From Marinihelvus sp036351115 (GTDB lineage: Bacteria > Pseudomonadota > Gammaproteobacteria > Xanthomonadales > SZUA-36): a DNA stretch of 64,000 nt. How positions within the stretch are numbered: position 1 is the stretch's first letter; each line of letters begins with the position of its first letter. Both the position numbers and the translations under genes were made by a program. The notes under the pieces were generated by a model. The model did not search any database. It had not been told where the DNA came from and saw only the letters and a list, made by a program, of their open reading frames with translations. Shown in pieces: positions 16,971-25,804 of the stretch. The stretch spans positions 62,001 to 126,000 of the forward strand of contig JAZBOL010000060.1 in the NCBI GenBank assembly GCA_036351115.1, given 5' to 3'.

Positions 16971-18881
16971 ATGCGAACGACCCCCACGGCGACCGTCTCG
17001 CGCCATCCCATGAGCCCGGTGCAGCGCGCCGCGGCGCTGGCGGCCCTGCTGCTGCCCATCGCCTTCACCGGATTTCCTGCCACGGCGCTGGCCGCCAGCC
17101 TCGAACGGATCGAACCCCCGCACTGGTTCCTGGGTTACGAAAACAGGAGCCTGCAGCTCATGCTGCATGGCGAAGACCTCGCGGCCATGACGCCTTCCGT
17201 GGATGCGCCGGGAATCCGCATCGACCGGGTCGAAACCGGGGACAGCCCCAACTACCTCTTCGTCTACCTCGATCTGGGGCCCGAGGCCGCGCCAGGAAGC
17301 TTCACCCTGACCCTCGAAGGCGACGGAGCAACGCTGAGCCACGACTATGAGCTTCGGCGGAAGAATCCTGATCCCGCCCACGCACGGGGCTTCTCCGGGA
17401 AGGACACGATTTACCTGATCACGCCGGACCGCTTCGTCAACGGCGACCCCGGCAACGACAACGACCCGGCCCTGGGCGACCCGGTGGACCGGAACGACCT
17501 GTGCGGCCGCCACGGCGGTGACCTCGCCGGCATCGCCCGCAGCCTGGACTACATCGACGATCTGGGTTTCACCGCCATCTGGCTCAATCCCGTGCTCGAG
17601 AACCGCATGCCGGTCTGCTCCTATCACGGGTATTCCACCACGGACTTTTACGCAGCGGACCCGCGCTACGGCACGATCGACGACTACGTCGCGCTCGCGG
17701 AATCGGCCCGGGGCCGAGGCATCGGGCTGATCATGGACATGATCGTCAACCACATCGGCACCGGGCACTGGTGGATGGACGATCTGCCCACCCGGGACTG
17801 GCTCAACTTCCCCGAGCTGCGCCCCATCACGACCCACGTCCACGCCACCACCTTCGATGAGAACGGTTCGGCCTACGACCGCCAGGCCTTCAACGACGGC
17901 TGGTTCGTGGACACCATGCCGGATCTGAACCAGCGCAACCCCCTGCTCGCCGACTACCTGACCCAGAACGCGCTCTGGTGGATCGAGACCCTGGGCCTCG
18001 CCGGCATCCGCATGGACACGCACCCCTACCCGGACAAGCACTACATGACCGAGTGGTCCGAGCGCGTCATGCTCGAATACCCCGAGTTCAATATCGTCGG
18101 GGAAGAGTGGCACTCCAGCCCCGCCTTCGTGTCCTACTGGCAGCGGGGCAAGCAGAACCACGACGGCTACCTGTCCCACATGCCCAGCATGATGGATTTC
18201 CCCGTGCAGGAGGCCATGCGCATCGCCCTCACGGCGGAAGAACCGGACTGGGGCAGCTCCTGGAATTCGCTCTACGAAATGCTCGCGCACGATTTCCTGT
18301 ACCCGGCCCCGCAGGACCTCGTGGTCTTTCCGGACAACCACGACATGAACCGCATTTTCACCCAGGTCGGCGAGGACGAGGACCTGTGGCGCATGGCCAT
18401 GATCCTGGCGGCCACGCTCCGGGGGACGCCGCAAATCTATTACGGCACGGAAATTCTCATGGCGAACCGGGCGTCGGGGGACCACGGACTGATCCGCAGT
18501 GATTTTCCGGGCGGCTGGGCCGGGGATGCGCGCAACGCCTTCACCGGGGAGGGCATGAGCGACGCGGAACTCGAGGCCCAGGCTTTCGTCCGCCGCCTGC
18601 TGAACTGGCGCAAGACCGCTTCCGTGGTGCACGAAGGCTCGTTCATGCAGTTCGTTCCCATCGGCGAGATCTACGCCTATTTCCGCTACGACGACAGGGA
18701 TACGGTCATGGTCATCCTGAACAAGCACTCGGCGCCCATCGAACTGCCCATGACCCGTTTCGCCGAACGCTTGCGGGGCGCGACCCGGGCCCGGGACGTG
18801 CTGGGAGAACGGGAAGTGCGGCTCGACGCGCCGGTGGCCCTGTCACCGCGTTCCGTGCTGCTCCTCGAAATCGATCACTGA
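16971..18881 (+). CDS. Secreted alpha-amylase family enzyme (cyclomaltodextrinase/neopullulanase-like)
   Basis: A GH13 enzyme of about 636 residues that should cut maltodextrins in the periplasm or at the cell surface. I choose the ATG at 16971 because GGAG lies 8 nt upstream; ATGs at 16944 and 16875 would add 9 or 32 residues, and the last lies inside the operator. A signal peptide ends near ATALA-AS. An N-terminal beta domain (SLERIEPPHWFLGYENRSLQ) resembles the cyclomaltodextrinase N-domain. The barrel has DMIVNHIG, nucleophile Asp in GIRMDTHPY, acid Glu in NIVGEEWHSS and third Asp in FPDNHDMNRIF, followed by a short C-terminal beta domain. Its stop overlaps the convergent esterase-like gene by 7 nt. 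Confidence 0.92.
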   Translation: MRTTPTATVSRHPMSPVQRAAALAALLLPIAFTGFPATALAASLERIEPPHWFLGYENRSLQLMLHGEDLAAMTPSVDAPGIRIDRVETGDSPNYLFVYLDLGPEAAPGSFTLTLEGDGATLSHDYELRRKNPDPAHARGFSGKDTIYLITPDRFVNGDPGNDNDPALGDPVDRNDLCGRHGGDLAGIARSLDYIDDLGFTAIWLNPVLENRMPVCSYHGYSTTDFYAADPRYGTIDDYVALAESARGRGIGLIMDMIVNHIGTGHWWMDDLPTRDWLNFPELRPITTHVHATTFDENGSAYDRQAFNDGWFVDTMPDLNQRNPLLADYLTQNALWWIETLGLAGIRMDTHPYPDKHYMTEWSERVMLEYPEFNIVGEEWHSSPAFVSYWQRGKQNHDGYLSHMPSMMDFPVQEAMRIALTAEEPDWGSSWNSLYEMLAHDFLYPAPQDLVVFPDNHDMNRIFTQVGEDEDLWRMAMILAATLRGTPQIYYGTEILMANRASGDHGLIRSDFPGGWAGDARNAFTGEGMSDAELEAQAFVRRLLNWRKTASVVHEGSFMQFVPIGEIYAYFRYDDRDTVMVILNKHSAPIELPMTRFAERLRGATRARDVLGEREVRLDAPVALSPRSVLLLEIDH

Positions 18882-20119
18882 GGAGCGGGCCAGGGGGACG
18901 CCATGGCCCTGGGTGGTTCGAGACCCGGATCGCGGCGCCGATCTGCGAAGGTTTCCAGGCGCTCCGCGCCGCGCAAGGAGCGCGTCAGTGCGTTGGGGAA
19001 GCGACGGCCCCAGGCCGCGGCGCCGTGGTCGGCGTCGAAATCACGCACGAACACGAAGTTTCGCTCGGGCCGATAGCCCCATTCCTGCAGCAGATCGGCC
19101 ATGTCCTCGACCCCCGGCCGCAGCAGCGCATCAGCGCCCTGCCCGCCACTGTCGAGATAAAAGAACACCGGGCGAACCTCGTCGCCGGCACGCGCCTCGA
19201 ACCAGGGCAGCGTGTCGAGGCGGCCTTCGAGACGGAAAGCCGGGGACAGGCTGAGCGCCGCACTGAACACCTCCGGATAGCTCCATGCGGTCGCGAAGGC
19301 GATGACGCCACCCATGGCCGCCCCACCCACGTAGGTGCTCTCCCGCCCGGGCCGGGTGCGGTAGCGACGGTCGATCAGGGGCTTGACCGTCTCCACGATG
19401 AAGCGCATGTAGTCCTCGCCGGATTCACCCGGCGCGTATTCCGCCAGGCGATCCTCGCTGCCGGTGATGCCCACCACGATCATGGGCTCGATCTCCTCGT
19501 CGGCGATGAGGCGGGTCATGGCCTCGTCCACGCCCCAGTCGCGGCCACCCTCGGCCGTCAACGGGTCGAACAGGTCCTGCCCGTCGTTGAGATAGAGCAC
19601 CGGGTAGCTCATGCGGTCCCGCAGCTCGTAAAAGCGCGGCAGCCACACGACCAGGTCCCGAGGCGGCACGGTGCCGTCGCGCACGTGCCGGTGATACCGC
19701 AGTTCACCCGTCACCTGGCCACGGCTTTCCACCACCGTATTCGCATCGGTCCAGCGGGTGACCTCGTCCCGAATCTCGAGATTGCGGCGCGTGGCCACCC
19801 GAAAGTTATCCAGGGGCTGACCGCGGTCATCGGCGCCGCGGCGCTCTTCGGTACCGAGGGTGTAGCGATACTCCACCGTCATGGGTCTTTTGAAGAGAAT
19901 GACGACGCGCCAGGTGTCGCGCCCCAGGTAGGTCATGGGAACCGCATCCGGAGACCAGTTGCCGAGGGAAGGGGTGCCGCCGCTGAGGTACACCTTGGCG
20001 CCCCTGGGCAAATCCGGGGCATGCACGGTGAATTCGACGCTGACCGGCGCCGGCTGGGCGAAAGCCGTCGCGCAGGCGACAGCGAAAAGCACCGCCAGGA
20101 GGCGGCTGAACATCCCCAT
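18875..20119 (-). CDS. Secreted esterase-like alpha/beta-hydrolase with CBM20-like N-terminus; nucleophile Ser replaced by Ala
   Basis: A 414-residue protein with a signal peptide (about residues 1-21, CATAFAQPA). The next 100 residues (VSVEFTVHAPDLPRGAKVYLSG, LGNWSPDAVPM, WRVVILFKRPMTVEYRY) resemble a starch-binding CBM20 module. The remainder is an esterase D/Fes-type alpha/beta-hydrolase (YPVLYLNDGQDLFD, RYRTRPGRESTYVGG). The nucleophile elbow, normally G-x-S-x-G, reads GAAMG: codons GCG GCC ATG. The later acid Asp (FYLDSGG) and His (DADHGAAAW) regions remain. It is therefore probably a non-hydrolytic, glucan-binding pseudoenzyme, although an alternative chemistry cannot be excluded. It lies 13 nt after the halogenase gene. 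Confidence 0.85.
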   Translation of the reverse strand: MGMFSRLLAVLFAVACATAFAQPAPVSVEFTVHAPDLPRGAKVYLSGGTPSLGNWSPDAVPMTYLGRDTWRVVILFKRPMTVEYRYTLGTEERRGADDRGQPLDNFRVATRRNLEIRDEVTRWTDANTVVESRGQVTGELRYHRHVRDGTVPPRDLVVWLPRFYELRDRMSYPVLYLNDGQDLFDPLTAEGGRDWGVDEAMTRLIADEEIEPMIVVGITGSEDRLAEYAPGESGEDYMRFIVETVKPLIDRRYRTRPGRESTYVGGAAMGGVIAFATAWSYPEVFSAALSLSPAFRLEGRLDTLPWFEARAGDEVRPVFFYLDSGGQGADALLRPGVEDMADLLQEWGYRPERNFVFVRDFDADHGAAAWGRRFPNALTRSLRGAERLETFADRRRDPGLEPPRAMASPWPAPQ

Positions 20120-20132
20120 CTTGTCTCCCTTT

Positions 20133-21629
20133 TCATTCCGCGCAATGTTGCGCGATGAATGATTCGTGCGAGGTTATACGATTAACTGCCTGTTTCACAA
20201 GCTTTTTGCTTTGACTCATGAACTGCGCGAGCTGCTCGTGAGTCAGGCGATCCGCCATGGGATGCCAGGCATCCGGCTTCATGCCCTGGCCGATCATCAC
20301 CTGCAACCAGGCCTCTTCCGCGAAGAGATCCCCGGCGTCGCGCACGATCCCGCCCGTGGACTGGAACAGGGACATTTTGTGCGCGAGGCCATCAGGCAGG
20401 TCCATGTCCCTGCAGGCTCGCCAGAATTCACCGGGGCGCTGGTTCAGGTGATAGTGCAGCACCAGGAAATCCCGGATCAGTTCAAACTCGCGGCGCGTTT
20501 GCCGGTTGTACTCGGCCACCGCACTCGGCTCGGGCCGTGGCCGGGGGAAGAGCTTGACGAGACGGTCGACGCCGGACTGGACCAGGTGGATGCTGGTCGA
20601 TTCGAGGGGCTCCATGAACCCGCTCGCCAGGCCGAGGGCCACGCAGTTGCCCTTCCAGAATTGTTTACGCATTCCGGTGGTAAACCGGATCACCCGCGGA
20701 TCACCCCGCACGGCCCCGTCCAGGCTGCCGAGCAAGGTTTCCGTGGCTTCGTCTTCGCCCAGGAAATCACTGCAGAACACATGACCGTTACCCGTGCGCG
20801 ATTGCAGGGGAATGCGCCACTGCCAGCCCGCCTGGCGGGCCCGGGCACGGGTGTAGGGCACGAGGGGCGACACCCCTTCGCACTGCACCGCCACGGCCCG
20901 GTTGCAGGGCAGCCAGCGGCTCCAGTCCTCGAAGCCCGCCTGCAGGGTCTCCTCGATCAGGAGCCCCCGGAAGCCGGAACAGTCGATGAACAGGTCCCCG
21001 GCGACGCGACGTTCATCCTCGAGGCGCACCGCCCGGATTTCCTCACGCTCCGGATCCCGCTCCACGTCGACGACCCGGCCTTCCGTGCGCTTCACGCCGA
21101 GGCGCTCGGCAAAGCGGCGCAGGTACACCGCCACCCGGGACGCGTCGAAGTGGTACGCATAGACCAGCGCGTCCAGGCCGGTCTGCGGGTCCGCACCCAC
21201 GCGTTCGAACCGGTTCGCCCGTGCCGCCCGCAGGTTGAAGGAGAAATCCCACAGGTCCGAACGCAGGCCCTGGGCCTGGGCACGGAGCCAGTAGTGGTGG
21301 AAGGGCAGCAGCGCCAGTCCGCGGCCCGTACTTCCGAAGGCGTGCATGTAAGCGCCCCCGGGATCCCCCCAGCCTTCGAACTGGATACCGAGTTTCACGG
21401 TTGCGCCGGTGTGACGCATGAAATCGTCTTCGTTGATGCCGAGCACCTGGAGCAGCAGGCGAAGCTGGGGAATCGTCGCCTCCCCGACCCCGACCGTGCC
21501 GATGGCGTCCGATTCCACCAGCTCGATGCGGGCGGCCGGCCCGAGAAGCCGCGCGAGGGCAGCCGCGGCCAGCCAGCCGGCGGTGCCGCCGCCGACGATG
21601 ACGACGCGGGTGGGTTCCTGGGGTGTCAT
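20133..21629 (-). CDS. FAD-dependent (tryptophan-type) halogenase
   Basis: A 498-residue flavin-dependent halogenase of the PrnA/RebH family, which uses FADH2, O2 and halide to form hypohalous acid that halogenates an electron-rich substrate. The FAD motif VVIVGGGTAGW is at residues 9-19, the catalytic Lys is Lys79 (GATVKLGIQF), the halogenase signature W-x-W-x-I-P is present (WQWRIP) and so is the conserved Glu in SGFMEPLESTSIHL. I choose the ATG at 21629: a longer frame back to 21710 would run through the terminator hairpin. Relatives often sit beside TBDR genes in Xanthomonadales, Caulobacterales and marine metagenomes, and their natural substrate is unknown. Tryptophan itself is not shown to be the substrate. 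Confidence 0.92.
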   Translation of the reverse strand: MTPQEPTRVVIVGGGTAGWLAAAALARLLGPAARIELVESDAIGTVGVGEATIPQLRLLLQVLGINEDDFMRHTGATVKLGIQFEGWGDPGGAYMHAFGSTGRGLALLPFHHYWLRAQAQGLRSDLWDFSFNLRAARANRFERVGADPQTGLDALVYAYHFDASRVAVYLRRFAERLGVKRTEGRVVDVERDPEREEIRAVRLEDERRVAGDLFIDCSGFRGLLIEETLQAGFEDWSRWLPCNRAVAVQCEGVSPLVPYTRARARQAGWQWRIPLQSRTGNGHVFCSDFLGEDEATETLLGSLDGAVRGDPRVIRFTTGMRKQFWKGNCVALGLASGFMEPLESTSIHLVQSGVDRLVKLFPRPRPEPSAVAEYNRQTRREFELIRDFLVLHYHLNQRPGEFWRACRDMDLPDGLAHKMSLFQSTGGIVRDAGDLFAEEAWLQVMIGQGMKPDAWHPMADRLTHEQLAQFMSQSKKLVKQAVNRITSHESFIAQHCAE

Positions 21630-21663
21630 GGTGCTCAATGTGATCGCTTCATCCCCGAAATGC

Positions 21664-21692
21664 AAAAAGCCCCGCCGGTCGGCGGGGCTTTT
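21664..21692 (-). terminator. Rho-independent terminator after the maltodextrin TBDR gene
   Basis: A 12-bp stem (AAAGCCCCGCC-type arm at 21665-21676 paired with 21681-21692) with a 4-nt loop is flanked by A-runs and T-runs, so it can end transcription from either strand. On the minus strand it follows the TBDR stop (21751) and precedes the halogenase start (21629). It probably lowers halogenase-esterase expression relative to the receptor by partial read-through. Confidence 0.88.
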
Positions 21693-21750
21693 CGGTCTTG
21701 CCGGCTGCACCCTCGCGGGCTTCGCCCCGGGTCAAGCCCGGCTCGACGTC

Positions 21751-24495
21751 CTAGTTGAACGTGTAGGACAGGCCCACGAGGAAGGTCCGACCGTAGCGCT
21801 GATAGTCGATGACCTGGCGCTCGTCGTCGTTGCCGAAGGTGACGAACTCCTCGTCGGTCAGGTTCAGCACCTGGGCCAGCAGGCTCAGGCCCTGGGCGCG
21901 GCCACCGAAGAAGTAGCTGGCCTGGGCGTCCACCACCGTCTCGCCCTGCACGGTGCGGAAGTCGCGACCGTTACCGAAGCCGGCGACCTCACCCAGGAAG
22001 TCGCTGCGCTTGCGGCCACTTGCCCGGATGGAGAAGCGCTCGGTCTCGAAGTAGAGCGTCAGGTTGTAGACGTCCTCGGACAGGCCCGGGATGGTGATCT
22101 CGTTGCCCGGCGAGTCTTCCACGGAGCTGTCCGTAAAGGACGCGCTGCCGATGGCGCCGAAGCCACCCCACCAGGAGTCGGTGAAGGCCGCCATGGAAAT
22201 GGCGCCGGCCAGCTCGAAGCCGGAGATTTCACCCCCCTCGCCGTTGGTCGGGATACTCACGAGACCCTCGCGAAGCACCGGCTCCGGACCGTCGCCGATC
22301 GGGAAGCCCGTGAAGTCGAAGACCTGCGGCACGTTAATGACCCAGGAGTCGAGATCCTTGTAGAAGGCCGCGACCGCGACGTAACTCAGGCCATCCAGGA
22401 AGTACTTTTCCCAGGAGATGTCGAAGGCGTCGGCGATCCAGGGACGCAACTCCGGGTTGCCCCCGCCGCCGCCCCAGGGGCTTTGGTTGATGTCCTCGGA
22501 GTCCGCGAAATCCGGGTTGTAGCTCCACTGCAGGCCGGCGCGCAGGTCGTCCATGCGCGGACGGGCGAGCGTGCGGCCGTAGGCCAGGCGAATGAAGTTG
22601 TCGTTCGCGAACTGGAAGGTCACGTTCGCGCTCGGCAGCCACTCCTCGTAGCTGGCGCCACCGGAGGTGGGCACACCCTGAACGTCCTGGCCGGTTCCGC
22701 TGGCGGAAATGGCGAAGGAGCTCTGGTCCGTGTCCACGTACTGGATACCGACGTTACCGCTGACCACCGTGTTGCCCCAGAGCGTGTCGAAGTTGGCCAT
22801 GAGGAAGGGAATCGTCACGTCTTCCTCGACCTGCCAGGATTTGATGATCACGTCCGCGTTCGGGTTGCGCGTCAGATCGAAGATCCCGGAGTTGATCGCC
22901 TGCAGCGGGTCGTAGGTGATCATGCCGGGAATGCCCAGGAAGGACAGGTTCGTGATGCCGGTCGGCTGCGGCAGCGGGGCCTCGAGGGCGCCGTTGGCGA
23001 GGGCCAGGAAGAACTCGTCGGCGACTTTCTCCTTTTCCCGGGTGCTGTAGTTCACACCGAATTCGAGACTGGAGAAGAAGCCGTCATTGAACACGTACTC
23101 GCCACGCAGGTCGATCCAGGTCAGCTCGTCCGTGATGGTCGGCATGTTGTTGTAGCCGAGCTGACCACCGGGAACGATATCGCCGCCCCAGCCGCGGGGG
23201 CTGGTCAGGACGATGTCCGGGCTGGTGTAGTCCAGGCTCGTGTTGAAGATGGCGCCTCGGCCCGGGGCGAGGTTGAAGCCGATGGTGTCGGTCGGGCCGC
23301 TGAAGTTGTTGCCGAAGCCGGCGTAGGATTCCAGCAACGTGTCCGTGCGGTCCACCTCGGAATAGCTCAGGTCAGCCTTGACCTTCCAGTTGTCCGACAG
23401 CTGCCAGTCGATGTTCCAGCCCGCGGCGTACAGCTCCGCCTCGCGACGGTTGAGGTCGTTGCGGATCACACCGGTGACGTTGTCGAAGACCCCGTTGGTG
23501 ACCAGGCCGTCCTCGATGGTGTAGCCGGGCTGCAGCTGGGCCTCGGACCACCAGAACGGCAGCTCGATGCCACGCAGGAGCTGGGTCTCGTCAAAGTCCG
23601 TGTAGTACAGGTCCACGACGGTGTTGAAGTTGGCCGTGGGCTGCCACTCGAACACGCCCATGATGCCCGTGCGCTCCAGGTTGTTGCTCTGGGCGAAGGG
23701 CTTGGCGCCACCGATGACCAGCGCGTCCTCCGGTCCCGTTGGGTAGCCCCAGGCGTTGTAGCGCTCGCTCTGCGTCGGCGAATCGAGGTAGGCGAACCCC
23801 ACCGCGATGCCGAAGGTGTCGTCGGCGAACTGGTCCACGTAGCTCACGCTGCCTCGCCACCCGTCGTCGTCCGCATCGTCATTGAGGGCGTCGATGTCGT
23901 TCCACTCGTAGCGGGCGTTGGCCACCAGGGCGCGCTCACCGTACTCGAGGGGACGGATGGTGCGCAGGTCCACCGTGCCGGCCAGGCCCTGGCCCATGAG
24001 GCCGGCATCCGGCGTCTTGTAGACGACGGCGGCGGAGATGAGCTCGGACGGGTAGGCGTCGAACTCCACGCCGCGGTTGTCGCTGGTGCTGACCTGCTGG
24101 CGGCCGTTGAGCAGGGCCGTCGTGAAGTCCGGCCCCAGGCCGCGAACGCTGATGACCTGTGTCCGGCCGTTGAGACGCTGGGCGGTGACGCCAGGCAGGC
24201 GCGCCAGGGAGTCCGCGATGCTGAGGTCCGGCAGCTTGCCGATGTCTTCCGCGGAAACCGCTTCGACGATCGACGATTCGCTACGCTTGATGTCGACCGA
24301 GGTCTGCAGGCCGGCGCGGATACCCGTCACGTAAACGGTGCCGAGGTCGGCGGCCTCTTCGGTCTGTTCGGTCTCGTTGGTTTGATCTTCCGCCTCTTCG
24401 ACTTCGTCCTGAGCATAGACGGCGGTCGAGGTTGCGAGAAGCAGCGAAATGGTTGCCGCCAGTTCTTTCCGGCGGATGATGTTCTTGTGATGCAT
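21751..24495 (-). CDS. TonB-dependent receptor, probable maltodextrin importer
   Basis: A 914-residue outer-membrane receptor of the large Xanthomonas/Caulobacter type. The start is the ATG at 24495, with GGAGG 5 nt upstream. A signal peptide ends near AVYAQ-DE, an acidic stretch precedes the TonB-box region (LGTVYVTG), then come a plug (SSIVEAVSAEDIGKLPDLSI, VISVRGLGPDFTTALLNG) and a 22-strand-type barrel ending in the aromatic C-terminus YTFN. It lies between the halogenase and the divergent LacI regulator, with an operator at 24562-24575 upstream. By family and context it resembles MalA of Caulobacter, which takes up maltodextrins. The substrate is inferred. Confidence 0.92.
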   Translation of the reverse strand: MHHKNIIRRKELAATISLLLATSTAVYAQDEVEEAEDQTNETEQTEEAADLGTVYVTGIRAGLQTSVDIKRSESSIVEAVSAEDIGKLPDLSIADSLARLPGVTAQRLNGRTQVISVRGLGPDFTTALLNGRQQVSTSDNRGVEFDAYPSELISAAVVYKTPDAGLMGQGLAGTVDLRTIRPLEYGERALVANARYEWNDIDALNDDADDDGWRGSVSYVDQFADDTFGIAVGFAYLDSPTQSERYNAWGYPTGPEDALVIGGAKPFAQSNNLERTGIMGVFEWQPTANFNTVVDLYYTDFDETQLLRGIELPFWWSEAQLQPGYTIEDGLVTNGVFDNVTGVIRNDLNRREAELYAAGWNIDWQLSDNWKVKADLSYSEVDRTDTLLESYAGFGNNFSGPTDTIGFNLAPGRGAIFNTSLDYTSPDIVLTSPRGWGGDIVPGGQLGYNNMPTITDELTWIDLRGEYVFNDGFFSSLEFGVNYSTREKEKVADEFFLALANGALEAPLPQPTGITNLSFLGIPGMITYDPLQAINSGIFDLTRNPNADVIIKSWQVEEDVTIPFLMANFDTLWGNTVVSGNVGIQYVDTDQSSFAISASGTGQDVQGVPTSGGASYEEWLPSANVTFQFANDNFIRLAYGRTLARPRMDDLRAGLQWSYNPDFADSEDINQSPWGGGGGNPELRPWIADAFDISWEKYFLDGLSYVAVAAFYKDLDSWVINVPQVFDFTGFPIGDGPEPVLREGLVSIPTNGEGGEISGFELAGAISMAAFTDSWWGGFGAIGSASFTDSSVEDSPGNEITIPGLSEDVYNLTLYFETERFSIRASGRKRSDFLGEVAGFGNGRDFRTVQGETVVDAQASYFFGGRAQGLSLLAQVLNLTDEEFVTFGNDDERQVIDYQRYGRTFLVGLSYTFN

Positions 24496-24561
24496 CTGTG
24501 CCTCCAACACATGAGCTGGTGGGCGAAGCGTAGCCCTCGCGCGCGCGCGGCAGCAACCCAA

Positions 24562-24575
24562 TGCAAACGTATTCA
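24562..24575 (-). promoter_or_regulatory. LacI-type operator upstream of the TBDR gene
   Basis: The 14-mer TGCAAACGTATTCA is a near-palindrome around a central CG and shares CGTATTCA with the sites at 16862 and 25802. It lies 67 nt upstream of the TBDR start and 165 nt upstream of the regulator start, so it could control the receptor and perhaps the regulator itself. The rest of the 244-nt divergent region is very GC-rich and has no other clear signal apart from an extended -10-like element. Confidence 0.72.
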
Positions 24576-24682
24576 AGGCTTTGCATGACGCAGAAACCCT
24601 TGAGCTGTCATGGTTTTTTCAGCTTTGACATGTTACGTGGCGGGGCCGGAAAGTGGGCTCGGCTTCCCCCGGTCGAGGACAA

Positions 24683-24705
24683 CCCGGGCCGGGGCCGGGG
24701 CCGGG
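24683..24705. repeat. Short GGGCC tandem run in the lacI leader region
   Basis: About four tandem copies of a GGGCC/GGGGCC unit lie between the divergent promoters, just upstream of the regulator gene. It is low-complexity sequence. In frame it would encode a Gly-Pro repeat only if the upstream ATG at 24653 were used, which is one reason I prefer the downstream start. Confidence 0.6.
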
Positions 24706-24714
24706 ACACAACAG

Positions 24715-24723
24715 TGGTACAAT
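24715..24723 (+). promoter_or_regulatory. Possible extended -10 promoter element of the LacI-family gene
   Basis: TGGTACAAT fits an extended -10 (TG-n-TACAAT) and lies 16 nt upstream of the preferred ATG at 24740, which would give a very short leader of about 10 nt. No good -35 is visible, which is tolerable for an extended -10. Position and motif are seen; activity is inferred. Confidence 0.4.
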
Positions 24724-24739
24724 TCAGCCAGTCGGACGC

Positions 24740-25804
24740 ATGGCAAGGACCCCCAGCGCAGGGCGGCGCCACTTGGGCTCAGGAAAAACCACATCCTTCG
24801 ATATCGCACACCGTGCCGGGGTCTCCCAGGCCACGGTTTCCCGCGCCCTGAGGAACAGCCCCCTGGTCAGCCCCGAGACCCGCGAACGCATCCAGCGGAT
24901 TGCCCGGGAACTCAATTACCAGGTGGACCGTAGCGCCGCCGGATTGCGCTCCCAGACCAGCCACACGCTGGCCCTGCTGTTGTTCGAAGACGCCACCACG
25001 GACAACTCGCAGATCAACCCCTTTTTCCTCTCCATGCTCAGCAACATTTCCCGGGCAGCGCACCGGCGCAAATTCGACCTGCTCGTTTCCTTCCAGCAGA
25101 TGAGCAAGGACTGGCATTACGAGTACGAGGCGAGCAACCGCGCCGACGGGATCATTCTCCTGGGCTATGGCGATTACGTCAGCTACACGGACAAGCTCGC
25201 GAAGCTCCTGTCCGAGAATGCGCACTTCGTGATCTGGGGCGCGACGCAGCCCGGCCTGGAGACGCACGCGGTCGGTTGTGACAACCACCTGGGGGGGCGC
25301 CTCGCCACAGAGCACCTGGTGGGGCTCGGCCGCCGTCACATCGCCTTCCTGGGTGAAACCACGGACCGGTTCCCCGAGTTCAAGCGACGCTTCGAGGGTC
25401 ACCGCGACGCCCTGGCCGAAGCCGGCCTTGGTGAGCCTGAGCTGCAACTCGACGCCCAGGGGCCGGAAACCAGCGGATTCGAGGCGACGCGGAGGCTGCT
25501 CGAATCCGGTGCATCCTTCGACGCGATTTTCGCCGCGAGCGATCTGATCGCCATCGGCGCCATTCGGTGTCTCAACAAGGCCGGCCTCCGGGTGCCGCAA
25601 GACGTGTCCGTCGTCGGCTTCGACGACATTCATGCCGCCCGCTACCTCTCACCGGCCCTCACGACCGTGCGCCAGGACACCTCTGCCGCTGCCGAGATGC
25701 TCGTCAACAAGCTCCTGGGCATGATCGAGGGTAATTCGTCATCTGCCGAACTACTGCCGCCATCCCTGATCGTTCGCGGCTCCTGCGGCGGGCGAGACAC
25801 CTGA
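24740..25804 (+). CDS. LacI-family transcriptional regulator (MalR-like)
   Basis: A 354-residue LacI/GalR regulator. The helix-turn-helix SFDIAHRAGVSQATVSRAL is at about residues 19-37, followed by the hinge (RIARELNYQVDRSAAGLRS) and a periplasmic-binding-protein-like sensor domain (residues about 70-350, with GLGRRHIAFLG and VSVVGFDDIHAARYLSPALTTV). It probably represses the surrounding genes in the absence of a maltodextrin-derived inducer through the CGTATTCA operators. The ATG at 24740 is chosen because a frame from 24653 would add a Gly-Pro low-complexity stretch. It lies divergent to the TBDR and upstream of the second MFS transporter. Confidence 0.92.
   Translation: MARTPSAGRRHLGSGKTTSFDIAHRAGVSQATVSRALRNSPLVSPETRERIQRIARELNYQVDRSAAGLRSQTSHTLALLLFEDATTDNSQINPFFLSMLSNISRAAHRRKFDLLVSFQQMSKDWHYEYEASNRADGIILLGYGDYVSYTDKLAKLLSENAHFVIWGATQPGLETHAVGCDNHLGGRLATEHLVGLGRRHIAFLGETTDRFPEFKRRFEGHRDALAEAGLGEPELQLDAQGPETSGFEATRRLLESGASFDAIFAASDLIAIGAIRCLNKAGLRVPQDVSVVGFDDIHAARYLSPALTTVRQDTSAAAEMLVNKLLGMIEGNSSSAELLPPSLIVRGSCGGRDT

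Noticed and set aside
21636..21650. A weak operator-like TGTGATCGCTTCA upstream of the halogenase
   Set aside because: It agrees with the three strong sites at too few positions and is one base short.
21630..21710. An N-terminal extension of 27 residues for the halogenase
   Set aside because: It runs through a strong terminator hairpin, and the shorter start puts the FAD motif and Lys79 at the family's positions.
24653..24739. Earlier ATG at 24653 for the LacI-family regulator
   Set aside because: It would add a Gly-Pro low-complexity stretch before the helix-turn-helix, unlike the family, and would put the extended -10 inside the gene.
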